Positions 24,417 to 34,288 of a DNA stretch of 39,284 nucleotides are shown piece after piece (the first letter of the stretch is position 1; each line of letters begins with the position of its first letter). Below the pieces are notes generated by a model that saw nothing but the letters and a program-made list of their open reading frames with translations, was not told the origin of the DNA and searched no databases. Made by a program: the position numbers and the translations under genes. This DNA comes from an uncultured Helicobacteraceae bacterium (GTDB lineage: Bacteria; Campylobacterota; Campylobacteria; Campylobacterales; Sulfurimonadaceae), in assembly GCA_947311765.1 (NCBI GenBank), contig CAMZLS010000148.1:1-39284 (forward strand). Direction: 5' to 3'.

Positions 24417-27400
24417 ATGGGTGAATATCACGATTTATTACGATCTTTTAAAGATAACTGTGGATTTGGACTGATTGCCAATATTAAAAACCGTGCAAGT
24501 CATAAAAATCTGGAAAATGCTATTACAGCACTAGAGCGCATGATGCATCGTGGTGCTGTTGCTGCAGATGGCAAAACGGGTGATGGAAGTGGACTGCTTC
24601 TCTCTATGCCTGATGAGTTCATGAGACTAGTTGCCCAAAAAGAGGGAGTTGAGCTTCCTAGTATGTATGCGATTGCCTCGGTGTTTACGAGAGATAAAGA
24701 GCAACTTGCAAAAATAGATGAAATCTGTACCAATAATGATCTAAAAATTGTACTTGAACGAGTAGTTCCCTTGGACACAAATGCTCTTGGGGAACAAGCC
24801 CTTGAGACTTTACCGTTTATTATGCAACTTTTTATTATCCCTAATTCTATTATGGCTACACAGCGTTTTGATGCGCTTTTATATTTAAGCCGTAAAGAGT
24901 CGGAGCACTTTTTTGTAGAAGATGAAGATTTTTATATCGCTTCAATGAGCTCGAAAGTACTCTCTTATAAGGGTCTTGTTATGCCAACGCATATCAAAGA
25001 ATTTTATAAAGATTTTCAAGATGTGAAATTTAAAATCTCTTTTTCACTTTTTCACCAACGCTTCTCTACAAATACCTTACCAAAATGGCGTTTAGCGCAA
25101 CCATTTCGCGCAGTAGCTCATAATGGTGAGATTAACTCCGTAGAGGCAAATCGTTTTAATGTAAAAGTAAAATCTGAATCACTCAAGAGTGATATCTTTA
25201 CAGACGAAGAGATAGCAAGGATTTTACCAATCCTGCAAGAAGGCTCTTCTGATAGCGCAAGTGCAGATAATTTCTTTGAATTTTTAATTGCAAACGGTAT
25301 GGACTTTTTTAAAGCAGCACGCTCAGTGATTCCTGCTCCATGGCAAAATGCACCATATATGGATCCCCAACTTCGTGCTTTTTATGAATATCAATCAGCG
25401 GTCTTTGAGGCTTGGGATGGTCCAGCAGCGTTTTCACTAACAGACGGACGTTATATTGGTTGTGTTTTAGATCGCAATGGTCTTCGTCCTTCAAAATATA
25501 TCATTACCAAGGATGACACATTTCTTATAGCAAGTGAATATGGTGTCATCGATATTCCTGAGAATGAAATTCGTGAGCGTGGTCGCCTGCAATCAGGTCA
25601 AATGATTGGTCTTGATCTGAAATTTGGAAAAGTGCTTAAAGATGGTGATATTAATGACTATCTCAAATCATCTAATCCTTATATGAAGTGGCTTAATGAA
25701 AATATGATCTATCTTCAAGAGCATATTGATTTACAGTATGAAAGAAGTTGTGAGTTTGATGAGAAAAATATTGTGCAGTCGCAACGCTATTTTAATATTA
25801 CACATGAGATAATTGAGCAAGTTATTGAACCGATGATTTGGGATTCCAAGGAGGCAGTTGGCTCTATGGGTGATGACACTCCAATGGCTGCTTTTAGTGT
25901 AAAACAGCGTCGTTTTAGTGACTTTTTTAAACAAAAATTTGCACAAGTCACAAATCCTCCAATCGACCCTATTCGTGAAAAAGTAGTTATGAGTCTCAAC
26001 ACAGGATTTGGTGAAATTCATAATATTTTAGATGAATCACCAGATCATGCATACCGCTTGAAATCTATTTCACCTATTATCACTCGTGAAAAACTAGAAG
26101 TTCTAAAATCTTTTGGTGATACTGGATCACCACGCTATAAAGCAGTTTATAAAAACAGTACTTTTAGCACTAGTTATGAATCCAATCTAAAAGAGTCTTT
26201 AGAAGCTTTAGTGGAAGAGATAATTACATCTGTAAAAAATGAAGGCACTCGTATTGTAATATTAGATGATATGAATTTAAGCCAAACAAAAATGATAATG
26301 CCTATGCTGATGGTAGTAGGTCGTTTAAGCCAAGCTCTCTTAGATGCTGGTGTGCGGCACTTAGTCTCTATCATAGCGGCTACTGGTGAAGTTATTGACT
26401 CGCATAGTGCCGCAACGCTTATCGCGTATGGCGCAAGTGCAGTTTATCCAAATCTTTTATTTGCAACCGTAATGCAGCATACACAAAATAAACACTACTC
26501 TACAAATTGTCATGATGCGCTTAAAGCGGTTCATTTAGCGATTAATGGTGGATTGCTGAAGATTATGTCAAAAATGGGTATCGCTACTATTGCATCGTAT
26601 CGTAATTCAGGTCTTTTTGATGTCTTGGGATTGAGCCGTGATATTGTGCAAGACTGTTTTGGTGATTCACAAGCACTCATTCCTGGCCTTAGTTATGAAG
26701 ATATAGATGAGCGATTGCAAAAAGCGCATAAAGATGCTTATGCTGATAACGGTTTTAATAAGATTTTCCCACTCAATATTGGCGGTTTTTATAAATTTTA
26801 TAATGGACAAGAGTACCACGATTTTGGTCCTGAAGTGATTCATGCTATCCACGCTGTTTCAAAATCAGGAGATCCAAAAGATTATCAGAAGCTCCGTAAT
26901 ATTGTAAATAATCGTGGCTTAAAGTTTATTCGTGACTTCTTTGAGTTTACATCAGATAGAGAAGCCATTGATATTTGCGAAGTAGAACCAAAAGAGAAAA
27001 TATTTAAACGTTTCGCTTCAGCAGCGATGAGCTTAGGTTCTATCTCTCCTGAGGCACACGAAACAATTGCACAAGCGATGAATACAATCGGTGCTCAGTC
27101 AAACTCAGGTGAGGGTGGTGAAGATAAAGAGCGTTTTAATACTATTCGTAACTCTAAGATTAAGCAGGTAGCTTCTGGACGTTTTGGTGTTACACCTGCA
27201 TATCTACGCTCTGCACAAGAGATTCAGATTAAAGTTGCTCAAGGTGCAAAACCAGGTGAGGGTGGACAGCTTCCAGGACATAAGGTAACTGCTCTTATCG
27301 GTAAGCTGCGTCATACAGTTCCAGGTGTCACACTCATTTCACCGCCTCCACATCATGATATCTACTCTATTGAAGATTTAGCACAGCTTATTTTTGATCT

Positions 27401-28853
27401 CAAACAGGTAAATCCAAAAGCTACTATCACTGTCAAGCTTGTATCGACTGCCGGCGTAGGAACTATTGCTGCAGGTGTTGCCAAAGCTTACGCTGATAAA
27501 ATCATCATCTCTGGTGGTGATGGTGGAACAGGCGCAGCTCCACTAACTTCTATCAAATTTGCAGGGAACCCTTGGGAAACAGGACTTTCAGAAGCACATA
27601 ATGCCCTTAAAGCCAATAATCTTCGCTCTAGCGTGCATCTTCAAACAGATGGTGGACTCAAGACTGGGCTTGATGTTGTCAAAGCCGCACTTTTAGGTGC
27701 TGAAAGTTATGCTTTTGGTACAGGAGTTTTAACGATTGTTGGTTGTAAAATGCTTCGTATTTGCCATGTTAATCGCTGTTCGGTTGGTATTGCAACTCAA
27801 AATGAAACACTTAGAAGTGAGCATTTCTTGGGTAATGTAGATCAAGTTGTCAATTTCTTTACTTATTTGGCTGAAGATGTAAGAGCTATTCTTGCATCAT
27901 TGGGATATAAAAGCTTAGAAGAGATTATAGGACGAAGTGATTTACTTAAAGTTGTTGAAGATGAATTTGCACAAAAATTTGATTTCTCATCAGTCTTGCA
28001 CTTGGAAGAGGGTATAAACACTTGCCAACAAGACTCAAACCCACCATTTGATGATAATGCTTATGAAGTCGATGTTTTAGCTGAGGCTATGAGTGCGATT
28101 AAACATCCAGATCACCCAATTCGTATTACGCGTGATATTTGTAACTTAAACCGTAGTTTTGGTGCGCGTATAAGTGGTGAAATTGCTCAATATTTTGGTG
28201 ATGCAGGTTTAAAAGATGAGACGATTAACATCTCTCTTAAAGGAATTGCTGGTCAAGCGCTTGGAGCATTTCTTATTAATGGTGTCTCTATCCGTCTTGA
28301 TGGCTACGCCAATGATTATATTGGCAAAGGGATGCATGGAGGTAAGATTATTATCACTCCAGAACAACAAGGTGAAACCTTCTCTGCTGGTGGAAATACC
28401 TGTCTTTATGGAGCAACAGGTGGTAAACTCTTCATTAATGGTTCTGTTGGTGAGCGTTTTGCAGTTCGTAACTCTGGTGCGCTTGCTATTGTTGAGGGAA
28501 CTGGTGATAATGCTTGTGAGTATATGACTGGTGGTATTGTTGTCATTCTTGGACGCACTGGAATTAACTTTGGTGCAGGTATGACAGGCGGTATCTCTTT
28601 TGTTTTTGATGAAGATCATAATTTTATAGAAAATGTAAATACAGAGTTAGTCGAAGCTGTTCGTATAGATACAGATGATGGAGATGAGGCGCGTCATTTC
28701 TTGAAGCGTCTTTTAAAAGAATATCTTGTTGAGACGGGAAGTGAGCAAGCGAAAACTATTCTTGAAAACTTCCGCGTAGAGATTCGTAATTTTTGGCTTG
28801 TTCGCCCTAAGAACCTTAAAAAACTTCCACTTAACGTAGATAAAGGAGATTAA
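24417..28853 (+). CDS. gltB: Glutamate synthase (NADPH) large subunit
   Basis: It is the large subunit of GOGAT, which makes two glutamates from glutamine and 2-oxoglutarate. At 1478 residues it has the full domain set. The N-terminal glutamine amidotransferase has its nucleophile Cys15 (NCGFGL) after a short propeptide. A central domain follows, then the FMN-binding synthase domain with SGEGGEDKERF and SGGDGGTGAAPLTS, the 3Fe-4S cluster motif CKMLRICHVNRC (CX5CX4C), and a C-terminal GXGXG beta-helix domain. ATG 24417 is chosen with AAAAGG seven bases upstream; an ATG at 24413 is out of frame. It is followed after one base by gltD. Despite its 4.4 kb length it contains no TTACATGTAA. Confidence 0.97.
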   Translation: MGEYHDLLRSFKDNCGFGLIANIKNRASHKNLENAITALERMMHRGAVAADGKTGDGSGLLLSMPDEFMRLVAQKEGVELPSMYAIASVFTRDKEQLAKIDEICTNNDLKIVLERVVPLDTNALGEQALETLPFIMQLFIIPNSIMATQRFDALLYLSRKESEHFFVEDEDFYIASMSSKVLSYKGLVMPTHIKEFYKDFQDVKFKISFSLFHQRFSTNTLPKWRLAQPFRAVAHNGEINSVEANRFNVKVKSESLKSDIFTDEEIARILPILQEGSSDSASADNFFEFLIANGMDFFKAARSVIPAPWQNAPYMDPQLRAFYEYQSAVFEAWDGPAAFSLTDGRYIGCVLDRNGLRPSKYIITKDDTFLIASEYGVIDIPENEIRERGRLQSGQMIGLDLKFGKVLKDGDINDYLKSSNPYMKWLNENMIYLQEHIDLQYERSCEFDEKNIVQSQRYFNITHEIIEQVIEPMIWDSKEAVGSMGDDTPMAAFSVKQRRFSDFFKQKFAQVTNPPIDPIREKVVMSLNTGFGEIHNILDESPDHAYRLKSISPIITREKLEVLKSFGDTGSPRYKAVYKNSTFSTSYESNLKESLEALVEEIITSVKNEGTRIVILDDMNLSQTKMIMPMLMVVGRLSQALLDAGVRHLVSIIAATGEVIDSHSAATLIAYGASAVYPNLLFATVMQHTQNKHYSTNCHDALKAVHLAINGGLLKIMSKMGIATIASYRNSGLFDVLGLSRDIVQDCFGDSQALIPGLSYEDIDERLQKAHKDAYADNGFNKIFPLNIGGFYKFYNGQEYHDFGPEVIHAIHAVSKSGDPKDYQKLRNIVNNRGLKFIRDFFEFTSDREAIDICEVEPKEKIFKRFASAAMSLGSISPEAHETIAQAMNTIGAQSNSGEGGEDKERFNTIRNSKIKQVASGRFGVTPAYLRSAQEIQIKVAQGAKPGEGGQLPGHKVTALIGKLRHTVPGVTLISPPPHHDIYSIEDLAQLIFDLKQVNPKATITVKLVSTAGVGTIAAGVAKAYADKIIISGGDGGTGAAPLTSIKFAGNPWETGLSEAHNALKANNLRSSVHLQTDGGLKTGLDVVKAALLGAESYAFGTGVLTIVGCKMLRICHVNRCSVGIATQNETLRSEHFLGNVDQVVNFFTYLAEDVRAILASLGYKSLEEIIGRSDLLKVVEDEFAQKFDFSSVLHLEEGINTCQQDSNPPFDDNAYEVDVLAEAMSAIKHPDHPIRITRDICNLNRSFGARISGEIAQYFGDAGLKDETINISLKGIAGQALGAFLINGVSIRLDGYANDYIGKGMHGGKIIITPEQQGETFSAGGNTCLYGATGGKLFINGSVGERFAVRNSGALAIVEGTGDNACEYMTGGIVVILGRTGINFGAGMTGGISFVFDEDHNFIENVNTELVEAVRIDTDDGDEARHFLKRLLKEYLVETGSEQAKTILENFRVEIRNFWLVRPKNLKKLPLNVDKGD

Positions 28854-28854
28854 G

Positions 28855-30234
28855 ATGCGTGAATTTTTAACTACAGGACGTCTTGATCCTTCTAAACGCT
28901 TGGTTGTAGAGCGTACTAAAGATTTTAATGAAATTTATGAGGTTTTTGATAATCCAGATGCTTCACAACAGAGTGAACGCTGTATTCAATGTGGTGATCC
29001 TTTTTGTCTTAATAAATGCCCACTTCATAACTACATCCCTCAATGGTTAAAATCCATTGCAGAAAAAGATTTGGAGTTTGCATTTAAACTATCAAATGAG
29101 CCTTCGCCATTTCCAGAGGTTATGGGACGTGTTTGTCCTCATGATAGACTCTGCGAAGGTGACTGTACGCTTAATGATGGTCATGGTGCTATTACTATTA
29201 GTTCGATTGAGACTTATATTAGCGAAGAAGGCTTCAAGCAAGGTCTAAAACCTGATTTTCCAGGTGTGACTCGTGATAGAAAAGTGGCTATTATCGGTTC
29301 GGGTCCCGCTGGTCTCTCTGCTGCAACATATCTACTGCGTTCAGGTTTTGGTGTGAGCATGTATGAGCGCGCTGATAGAGCAGGTGGACTTTTAACGTAT
29401 GGTATTCCAAACTTTAAGCTTGATAAAAAAGTTGTTGAGCGCCGTGTAAAGCTTTTAGTAGAAGCGGGAATGGACTTACATGTAAACTGTGAAGTTGGCA
29501 AAGATATCTCTTTTGAAGAACTTGCTGATAATCATGATGCAGTCTTTATTGGAATTGGTGCCACGAGTGCTAAAAGTGCTGGTATAAGTGGTGAGTCTGC
29601 AAGTAATGTTTATGCGTCAATGGAGTATTTAACTGCTATTGGACAAAAAAACTTTGGACAAAACTATTCTAAAGAGTTCGATTTTAAAGATTTAGATGTT
29701 GTTGTTATTGGTGGTGGAGATACTGCTATGGATTGTGTTCGTACCGCCAAGCGTGAGGGTGCAAAAAGTGTAACATGCTTGTATCGTCGGGATGCTCACA
29801 ATATGCCAGGCAGTAAAAAAGAGTATAAAAATGCGATGGAAGAGGGAGTTGATTTTACTTTTTATGCCTCTCCTAAAGAGATTATTATTGGTGATGAGTC
29901 CAAAGCAGTTGGTGTGAGTATGATTAAAACTATCCTCGGTGCTAAAGATGAGAGTGGTCGTCAACGCATGGAGGAGGTTAATGGTAGTGAGTTCCAAGTT
30001 AAGGCTGATGTTGTTATTATGGCTCTAGGCTTTGATCCTGCTGTCCCTGCATTTTTTGCGGAAAATGGAATAGAGACAAATGAATGGGGTGGTGTTATTG
30101 TTGATGATAATCATCAAACATCAACTTCTGGTGTTTATGCAGGTGGTGACTGTTATCGTGGTGCGGACTTAGTTGTTACTGCAGCATTTGATGGTCGTGA
30201 AGCAGCGCGTAGTATTATTAAATCCTTAGGCTAA
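28855..30234 (+). CDS. gltD: Glutamate synthase (NADPH) small subunit
   Basis: It transfers electrons from NADPH through FAD and 4Fe-4S clusters to the large subunit. The N-terminal cysteine motifs are CIQCGDPFCLNKCPLHNYIP and CPHDRLCEGDC; the FAD-binding motif is IIGSGPAGLSAATYLL; the NADPH-binding site is VIGGGDTAMDCVRTAKREGA; and a C-terminal GGDCYRGADLVVTA binds FAD. At 459 residues the length is normal. AAAGGAGAT precedes the ATG. The stop overlaps an ATG at 30234 that may be the real start of the next gene. A TTACATGTAA (29476) is read as Leu-His-Val. Confidence 0.96.
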   Translation: MREFLTTGRLDPSKRLVVERTKDFNEIYEVFDNPDASQQSERCIQCGDPFCLNKCPLHNYIPQWLKSIAEKDLEFAFKLSNEPSPFPEVMGRVCPHDRLCEGDCTLNDGHGAITISSIETYISEEGFKQGLKPDFPGVTRDRKVAIIGSGPAGLSAATYLLRSGFGVSMYERADRAGGLLTYGIPNFKLDKKVVERRVKLLVEAGMDLHVNCEVGKDISFEELADNHDAVFIGIGATSAKSAGISGESASNVYASMEYLTAIGQKNFGQNYSKEFDFKDLDVVVIGGGDTAMDCVRTAKREGAKSVTCLYRRDAHNMPGSKKEYKNAMEEGVDFTFYASPKEIIIGDESKAVGVSMIKTILGAKDESGRQRMEEVNGSEFQVKADVVIMALGFDPAVPAFFAENGIETNEWGGVIVDDNHQTSTSGVYAGGDCYRGADLVVTAAFDGREAARSIIKSLG

Positions 30235-30255
30235 TGAGCGAGCAAAACTTTATAG

Positions 30256-30999
30256 ATGCCTCCTTTTGAAGCGTGCAGAGAAATTGTTGATACTTTTGCT
30301 CATAGTGAAAGAGAGACTCTTTTTAAAGAGCACTCACAAGGGCATGGTGGTGATATTAGTATCGGTGCTGATCTGATTGCTGAAAAAATTCTTTATAAAC
30401 ACCTCTCTTGTTTTGGAAAAATTCTTTCTGAAGAGAGCGGGTATTTGGGAGAGGGTCTTCATACTATAATCATTGACCCGCTTGATGGAAGTGATAATTT
30501 TAAAAGTGGTTTTCCCTATTATGGAACCTCTATTGCCTTAGTAAATAAGACAACCACGCTCTGTGGTATTGTTTGTAATTTTCTTAACGGTGATTTTTTT
30601 GTTCGTAGTGATGATACGCTTACATGTAAGAATATTTTTAATCTTACATGCGCTGCAAGGAACGAGGAGGTACTCTTGGGGTGTAAGAGTATTTTAGCAA
30701 CTTCAAGTGCCATAGGTCTTTTTGAAAAAGCGTATCACAATCCTGAAATAGCAGTGATTTTAAAAGAAAATAACTTAAAGTTTCGCTCACCTGGTGCAGT
30801 GGCTCTTTCGCTAGCGTACGCACATTATGTTGATTATGTGCTATTTTTAGGTACAATGCGTCAATATGATATTATTGCAGGAATGCACATTTGCAAGACT
30901 CTTTACAGCTATAAAGATGATACTTGCATTATTATTTCAAAGGATAAAGAGACCTTTGAAAAACTTTATCAACTTATAATTTTAAAGGATAGCAATTGA
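30256..30999 (+). CDS. Inositol-monophosphatase-family phosphatase
   Basis: This Mg2+-dependent sugar-phosphate phosphatase shows ILSEESG (metal-binding Glu), IIDPLDGSDNFKSGFPYYGTSIAL and a C-terminal RQYDIIAG. It could be SuhB-, CysQ- or HisN-like; family motifs do not separate these. ATG 30256 has no ribosome site. An ATG at 30234, overlapping the gltD stop, opens MSEQNFIDASF and then meets TGA; a +1 shift at TTT-TGA (30264-30269) joins it perfectly to EACREIVDTF of this ORF. So the N-terminus may need a frameshift or contain an indel. A TTACATGTAA at 30620 is read as LTCK. The stop overlaps accD by four bases. Confidence 0.8.
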   Translation: MPPFEACREIVDTFAHSERETLFKEHSQGHGGDISIGADLIAEKILYKHLSCFGKILSEESGYLGEGLHTIIIDPLDGSDNFKSGFPYYGTSIALVNKTTTLCGIVCNFLNGDFFVRSDDTLTCKNIFNLTCAARNEEVLLGCKSILATSSAIGLFEKAYHNPEIAVILKENNLKFRSPGAVALSLAYAHYVDYVLFLGTMRQYDIIAGMHICKTLYSYKDDTCIIISKDKETFEKLYQLIILKDSN

Positions 31000-31841
31000 G
31001 TCTTTTTGATATTTTTAGTAGTTCTAACACCAAGAAACAAGCAAGTAAAGATGAGGCGCCCGCTCACTGGATAAAGTGTAAATCATGTAATGCTTTGATG
31101 TATTATAAAGAGATAGAAAATCAAAATTATGTCTGCCCAAAATGTGGTTTTCATATTCGTATTGGTGTGGATACTCGTATCAAAATAGTAGCGGATAAAG
31201 ATACGTTCGTGGAGTTTGATTCAAATCTTTATCCTGTCGATCCTATTAAATTTGTAGATAAAAAAAGCTATGCTAAGCGCGTGGAAGAAGGTATCAAAAA
31301 GACAGGACGCCACTCATCAGTTTTAAGTGGTTCATGTGAAATTCATGGCATTCCTGTTCAGCTTGTAGTTTTTGATTTTTCTTTTATGGGCGGCTCTCTA
31401 GGCTCTGTTGAGGGTGAAAAAATTGTACGCGCGGTAAATCGTGCTATAGAAAATCGTGAAGGCCTTATTATTATCAGTGCGAGCGGTGGTGCTCGTATGC
31501 AAGAGAGTACTTATTCTTTGATGCAGATGAGTAAAACTTCTGCAGCACTTGCAAAACTTTCAGATGCTAAACTTCCTTATATCTCAGTTTTAACTGATCC
31601 AACTATGGGTGGGGTAAGTGCTTCATTTGCAACTCTTGGTGATATAATTATTGCAGAACCTGGCGCTTTGGTTGGCTTTGCTGGGCAGAGAGTCATTAAG
31701 CAGACTATTGGCTCTGATTTACCCGAGGGGTTTCAACGCGCAGAGTTTTTACTAGAAAAAGGTGCTGTAGATATGGTTGTAAATCGTAACGATATGAAAC
31801 AGACCTTAGGCGATCTTATCAAAATGTTACTCAAGCGCTAA
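30996..31841 (+). CDS. accD: Acetyl-CoA carboxylase carboxyltransferase subunit beta
   Basis: It transfers the carboxyl group from biotin to acetyl-CoA to form malonyl-CoA, the first step of fatty-acid synthesis, together with AccA. The N-terminal Cys4 zinc ribbon (CKSCNALMYYKEIENQNYVC, then PKC) is followed by the crotonase-like carboxyltransferase domain with FMGGSLGSVEGEK, SASGGARMQES and DPTMGGVSASFATLGD. It has 281 residues, the normal length. The start is TTG 30996, overlapping the upstream stop as TTGA. The stop overlaps the thiE ATG (TAATG). accA is not in this window. Confidence 0.96.
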   Translation: MSLFDIFSSSNTKKQASKDEAPAHWIKCKSCNALMYYKEIENQNYVCPKCGFHIRIGVDTRIKIVADKDTFVEFDSNLYPVDPIKFVDKKSYAKRVEEGIKKTGRHSSVLSGSCEIHGIPVQLVVFDFSFMGGSLGSVEGEKIVRAVNRAIENREGLIIISASGGARMQESTYSLMQMSKTSAALAKLSDAKLPYISVLTDPTMGGVSASFATLGDIIIAEPGALVGFAGQRVIKQTIGSDLPEGFQRAEFLLEKGAVDMVVNRNDMKQTLGDLIKMLLKR

Positions 31842-32404
31842 TGCAACTCTACGCGCTTTGTGATCAAGATATGCTTGATGCTCGTGGTATGGAGCTTGAA
31901 ACTTTTGTAGAGATTTGTAAAAACAAGAGTGCTACGATTATCCAATACCGCAATAAATCTTCTGATATAGCTACAATCAAACACCAACTTATTCTTCTAA
32001 GACAACTCTATGATGGTTTTGTCATTATCAATGATGCTTATGAGCTTATTGAGTATTGTGATGGCGTACATGTAGGTCAAGAGGATTTAGTAAAGATTGA
32101 TGCTGATGTCAAAAAAGCAGTTGAAATATTAAGGGCTATTATTGGAAAAGATAAGCTTTTAGGACTTTCAACACATAATAGAGAAGAGATTCTTATTGCA
32201 AACGAGCTTGATTTAGATTATATAGGCTTAGGGGCATACCGTGATACTAGCACCAAAGATGTTGCTAGTGTTTTAGGAGATACTCTTGATGACTTAGCTA
32301 TAATATCATCTCATAAGGTAGCAGCTATTGGCGGAGTCAAACTTGATGATGAGTTCTTACATGTAAGCTATAAAGTTATAGGGAGTGGACTTCTTGAAAG
32401 TTAG
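31841..32404 (+). CDS. thiE: Thiamine phosphate synthase-like protein (ThiE/TenI)
   Basis: This TIM-barrel protein of 187 residues has the ThiE order of motifs: IIQYRNKSS (usual QLREK), [44 protein letters not shown] and VAAIGGVKL. ThiE joins the thiazole and pyrimidine phosphates to make thiamine phosphate; TenI relatives are aromatases of the thiazole. The altered QYRN in place of QLRE and the short length leave either role open. It starts at ATG 31841 in the accD stop and overlaps rlmH at its end. A TTACATGTAA at 32357 encodes Leu-His-Val. Confidence 0.65.
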   Translation: MQLYALCDQDMLDARGMELETFVEICKNKSATIIQYRNKSSDIATIKHQLILLRQLYDGFVIINDAYELIEYCDGVHVGQEDLVKIDADVKKAVEILRAIIGKDKLLGLSTHNREEILIANELDLDYIGLGAYRDTSTKDVASVLGDTLDDLAIISSHKVAAIGGVKLDDEFLHVSYKVIGSGLLES

Positions 32405-32852
32405 TATCATCTCTATCGCAAAAAAAGAGCGTTGTATTTATGATCCTCTCTATAAAGATATCGAAAAAATGATAACACGCTTTGCAAAAATAGAAGATAT
32501 TGAGCTATTTCCTAAAGAAGTTGCTAAGGCACATACTATTTCGCCAAAAGCGTCTCAAGCATCTTATACAAAGGTTTTAAAACCATATTTGGATAAATCT
32601 TATTCAGTTGTTTTGCATCCTGATGGAAAAAGCATCAATAGTATAGAGTTTAGTAAGCTATTAAGTGATAAAATGTCCGTAAATTTTTTTATAGGTGGTG
32701 CCTATGGCTTTGATGATGAATTTATTAAGGCTTGTGATGTAAGTATCTCTTTGGGATCTTTGACGATGAGTCACAAGATTGCAAAATCGGTACTACTTGA
32801 ACAGATATATCGTGGATTTAGCATTTTATATAAGCATCCTTATCATAAATAA
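32394..32852 (+). CDS. rlmH: 23S rRNA (pseudouridine(1915)-N(3))-methyltransferase RlmH
   Basis: This SPOUT methyltransferase acts on pseudouridine 1915 of 23S rRNA in the 70S ribosome. The SPOUT knot [13 protein letters not shown] and the C-terminal [34 protein letters not shown] are diagnostic. I chose TTG 32394 (MKVSIISI, the usual RlmH start), with GGGAG eight bases upstream, over GTG 32385, giving 152 residues. It overlaps the thiE stop by 11 bases and belongs to the accD-thiE-rlmH-dksA operon. Confidence 0.93.
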   Translation: MKVSIISIAKKERCIYDPLYKDIEKMITRFAKIEDIELFPKEVAKAHTISPKASQASYTKVLKPYLDKSYSVVLHPDGKSINSIEFSKLLSDKMSVNFFIGGAYGFDDEFIKACDVSISLGSLTMSHKIAKSVLLEQIYRGFSILYKHPYHK

Positions 32853-32864
32853 AAAGGGAATATA

Positions 32865-33218
32865 GTGAGAGGTAGTGAATTAGAGTTTTTTGAAGATATT
32901 TTAGAGGCGAGATGTGCACAGATTAAGAAAAATATTTCAGGTGTTACAGATGAGATGAATCAATTACAAGATTTAGAACTCAATGATGAAGGTGATTATG
33001 CTTCTGCCAGCAACAATAATCTTGTAGAAACAGCGATTGGCTCTCAGCAGCAGTTGGAATTGTATGAAATTGAAGCAGCATTAGCTAAAATTAAAGATCA
33101 GAACTATGGAATTTGTGATATGTGTGAGGAAGATATTGGCATACAGCGTCTGAAAGTTAAACCTCATGCTAAATACTGCATTGATTGTCGTGAGATTGCT
33201 GAAAAAAATGATAATTAG
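32865..33218 (+). CDS. dksA: DksA/TraR-family zinc-finger transcription factor
   Basis: DksA-like proteins bind the RNA polymerase secondary channel and help ppGpp control rRNA and amino-acid genes. The 117-residue protein has an N-terminal coiled coil with a DEGDYA tip (D41, D44, A46, the functional DxxDxA pattern) and a C4 zinc finger (CDMCEED ... CIDC). It is shorter than E. coli DksA (151), as usual for the Campylobacter form. The start is GTG 32865, preceded by AAAAGGGAA. It is probably co-transcribed with rlmH upstream and the membrane protein downstream. Confidence 0.9.
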   Translation: MRGSELEFFEDILEARCAQIKKNISGVTDEMNQLQDLELNDEGDYASASNNNLVETAIGSQQQLELYEIEAALAKIKDQNYGICDMCEEDIGIQRLKVKPHAKYCIDCREIAEKNDN

Positions 33219-33227
33219 GGAGTCGTG

Positions 33228-34256
33228 ATGAACATTAAGCGTTATACAATTGCTACATTTATACTGATGATATTTGTTGCTTGGTTTGTAGATACCAATA
33301 TTTCTCAAGATATAAGAAGTATAGATTTTTTTGGGATAAAAGTTCCTCCAATGCCAATTGGTGTTTTGGTAGTATTACCCCTGTTTTTTTTATATCTAGC
33401 TAGTCTTTTACACATGGGTTCATGTAGTATTTCAAAAATGATGGAATTGCGTCGTTATAGAAAAGATTATAATGAATTAGTTAATGCGCTTTCTGATGCT
33501 CTTTTAGGGAAGAAAAATCGTCGAAGTTCTTATCGAACCAAACGCTATGCAATCCTAGGAGATATCATTGATAAATCAAAACTTATTCCTACTGAAAGAC
33601 TTAAAGCAAGTGAAGACAAAATTATCAATGAAACACTTGAATTTATGAGTGATATCGAAGATGGTAAAGTTGTAGATTTACGTAAATTTCTTATAGAAAA
33701 TACTAATCCTCTTGCTATGAAGTATAATACACGACGTTACGAACATGGAGATATTACGGCAGAAGATGTTCTTAATAAGCCTGAGCGTTTTGCTCCTGAA
33801 TTAGCAAATAGAGCGTATAAAGATTTTGTTCTAACCGCTTCGCTTAACTCTATTATGCGATACAATAAATATATCTCTAAGGATGCTTTGGTGTCTATAT
33901 TTGAGCGTATTAATGCTGATGAAAATGCCTTAGATATCGATAACGAAAAACTCTTTGAACTTATTCAAAAAGTACAAATTAGTGAAGATGAATATATTTG
34001 TGGTTCTATTATTTTATCTAAAACAATGATGCCTGAAGAGAGAATAGATCTCTTTGAGCGTTTAAGTAATGCTAATGATGATGCTACTGCTGCGTATATC
34101 TATACTCTTTATGACCTTGAAGTTGTAGAGCGGGCAAACGAACTTTTAGATGCCTCTCCTGAAAATGAGTATCTACAATTTCGCGCTTATCGCGCACTCA
34201 AAGAGGCAAATAAAAACTTTAGAATCAACCTCTTTACTCCAAAAGTTTGCAGATAA
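33228..34256 (+). CDS. Conserved-looking membrane protein of unknown function
   Basis: The 342-residue protein has two N-terminal hydrophobic helices (about residues 7-24 and 44-61) and then a long soluble, helix-rich cytoplasmic part with many charged residues (RRYRKDYNELVNALSDALLG; LFERLSNANDDATAAYIYTL). No catalytic motif is recognisable. The C-terminal half could be TPR- or HEAT-like, but no clear repeat is seen. I chose ATG 33228 over the GTG just before it, with AGGGAG five bases upstream. It lies between dksA and a dihydrouridine synthase in one apparent operon. Its function is not known to me. Confidence 0.6.
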   Translation: MNIKRYTIATFILMIFVAWFVDTNISQDIRSIDFFGIKVPPMPIGVLVVLPLFFLYLASLLHMGSCSISKMMELRRYRKDYNELVNALSDALLGKKNRRSSYRTKRYAILGDIIDKSKLIPTERLKASEDKIINETLEFMSDIEDGKVVDLRKFLIENTNPLAMKYNTRRYEHGDITAEDVLNKPERFAPELANRAYKDFVLTASLNSIMRYNKYISKDALVSIFERINADENALDIDNEKLFELIQKVQISEDEYICGSIILSKTMMPEERIDLFERLSNANDDATAAYIYTLYDLEVVERANELLDASPENEYLQFRAYRALKEANKNFRINLFTPKVCR

Positions 34257-34288
34257 TTCTGCAAGCATCTTAATATATAGACTTCCTT

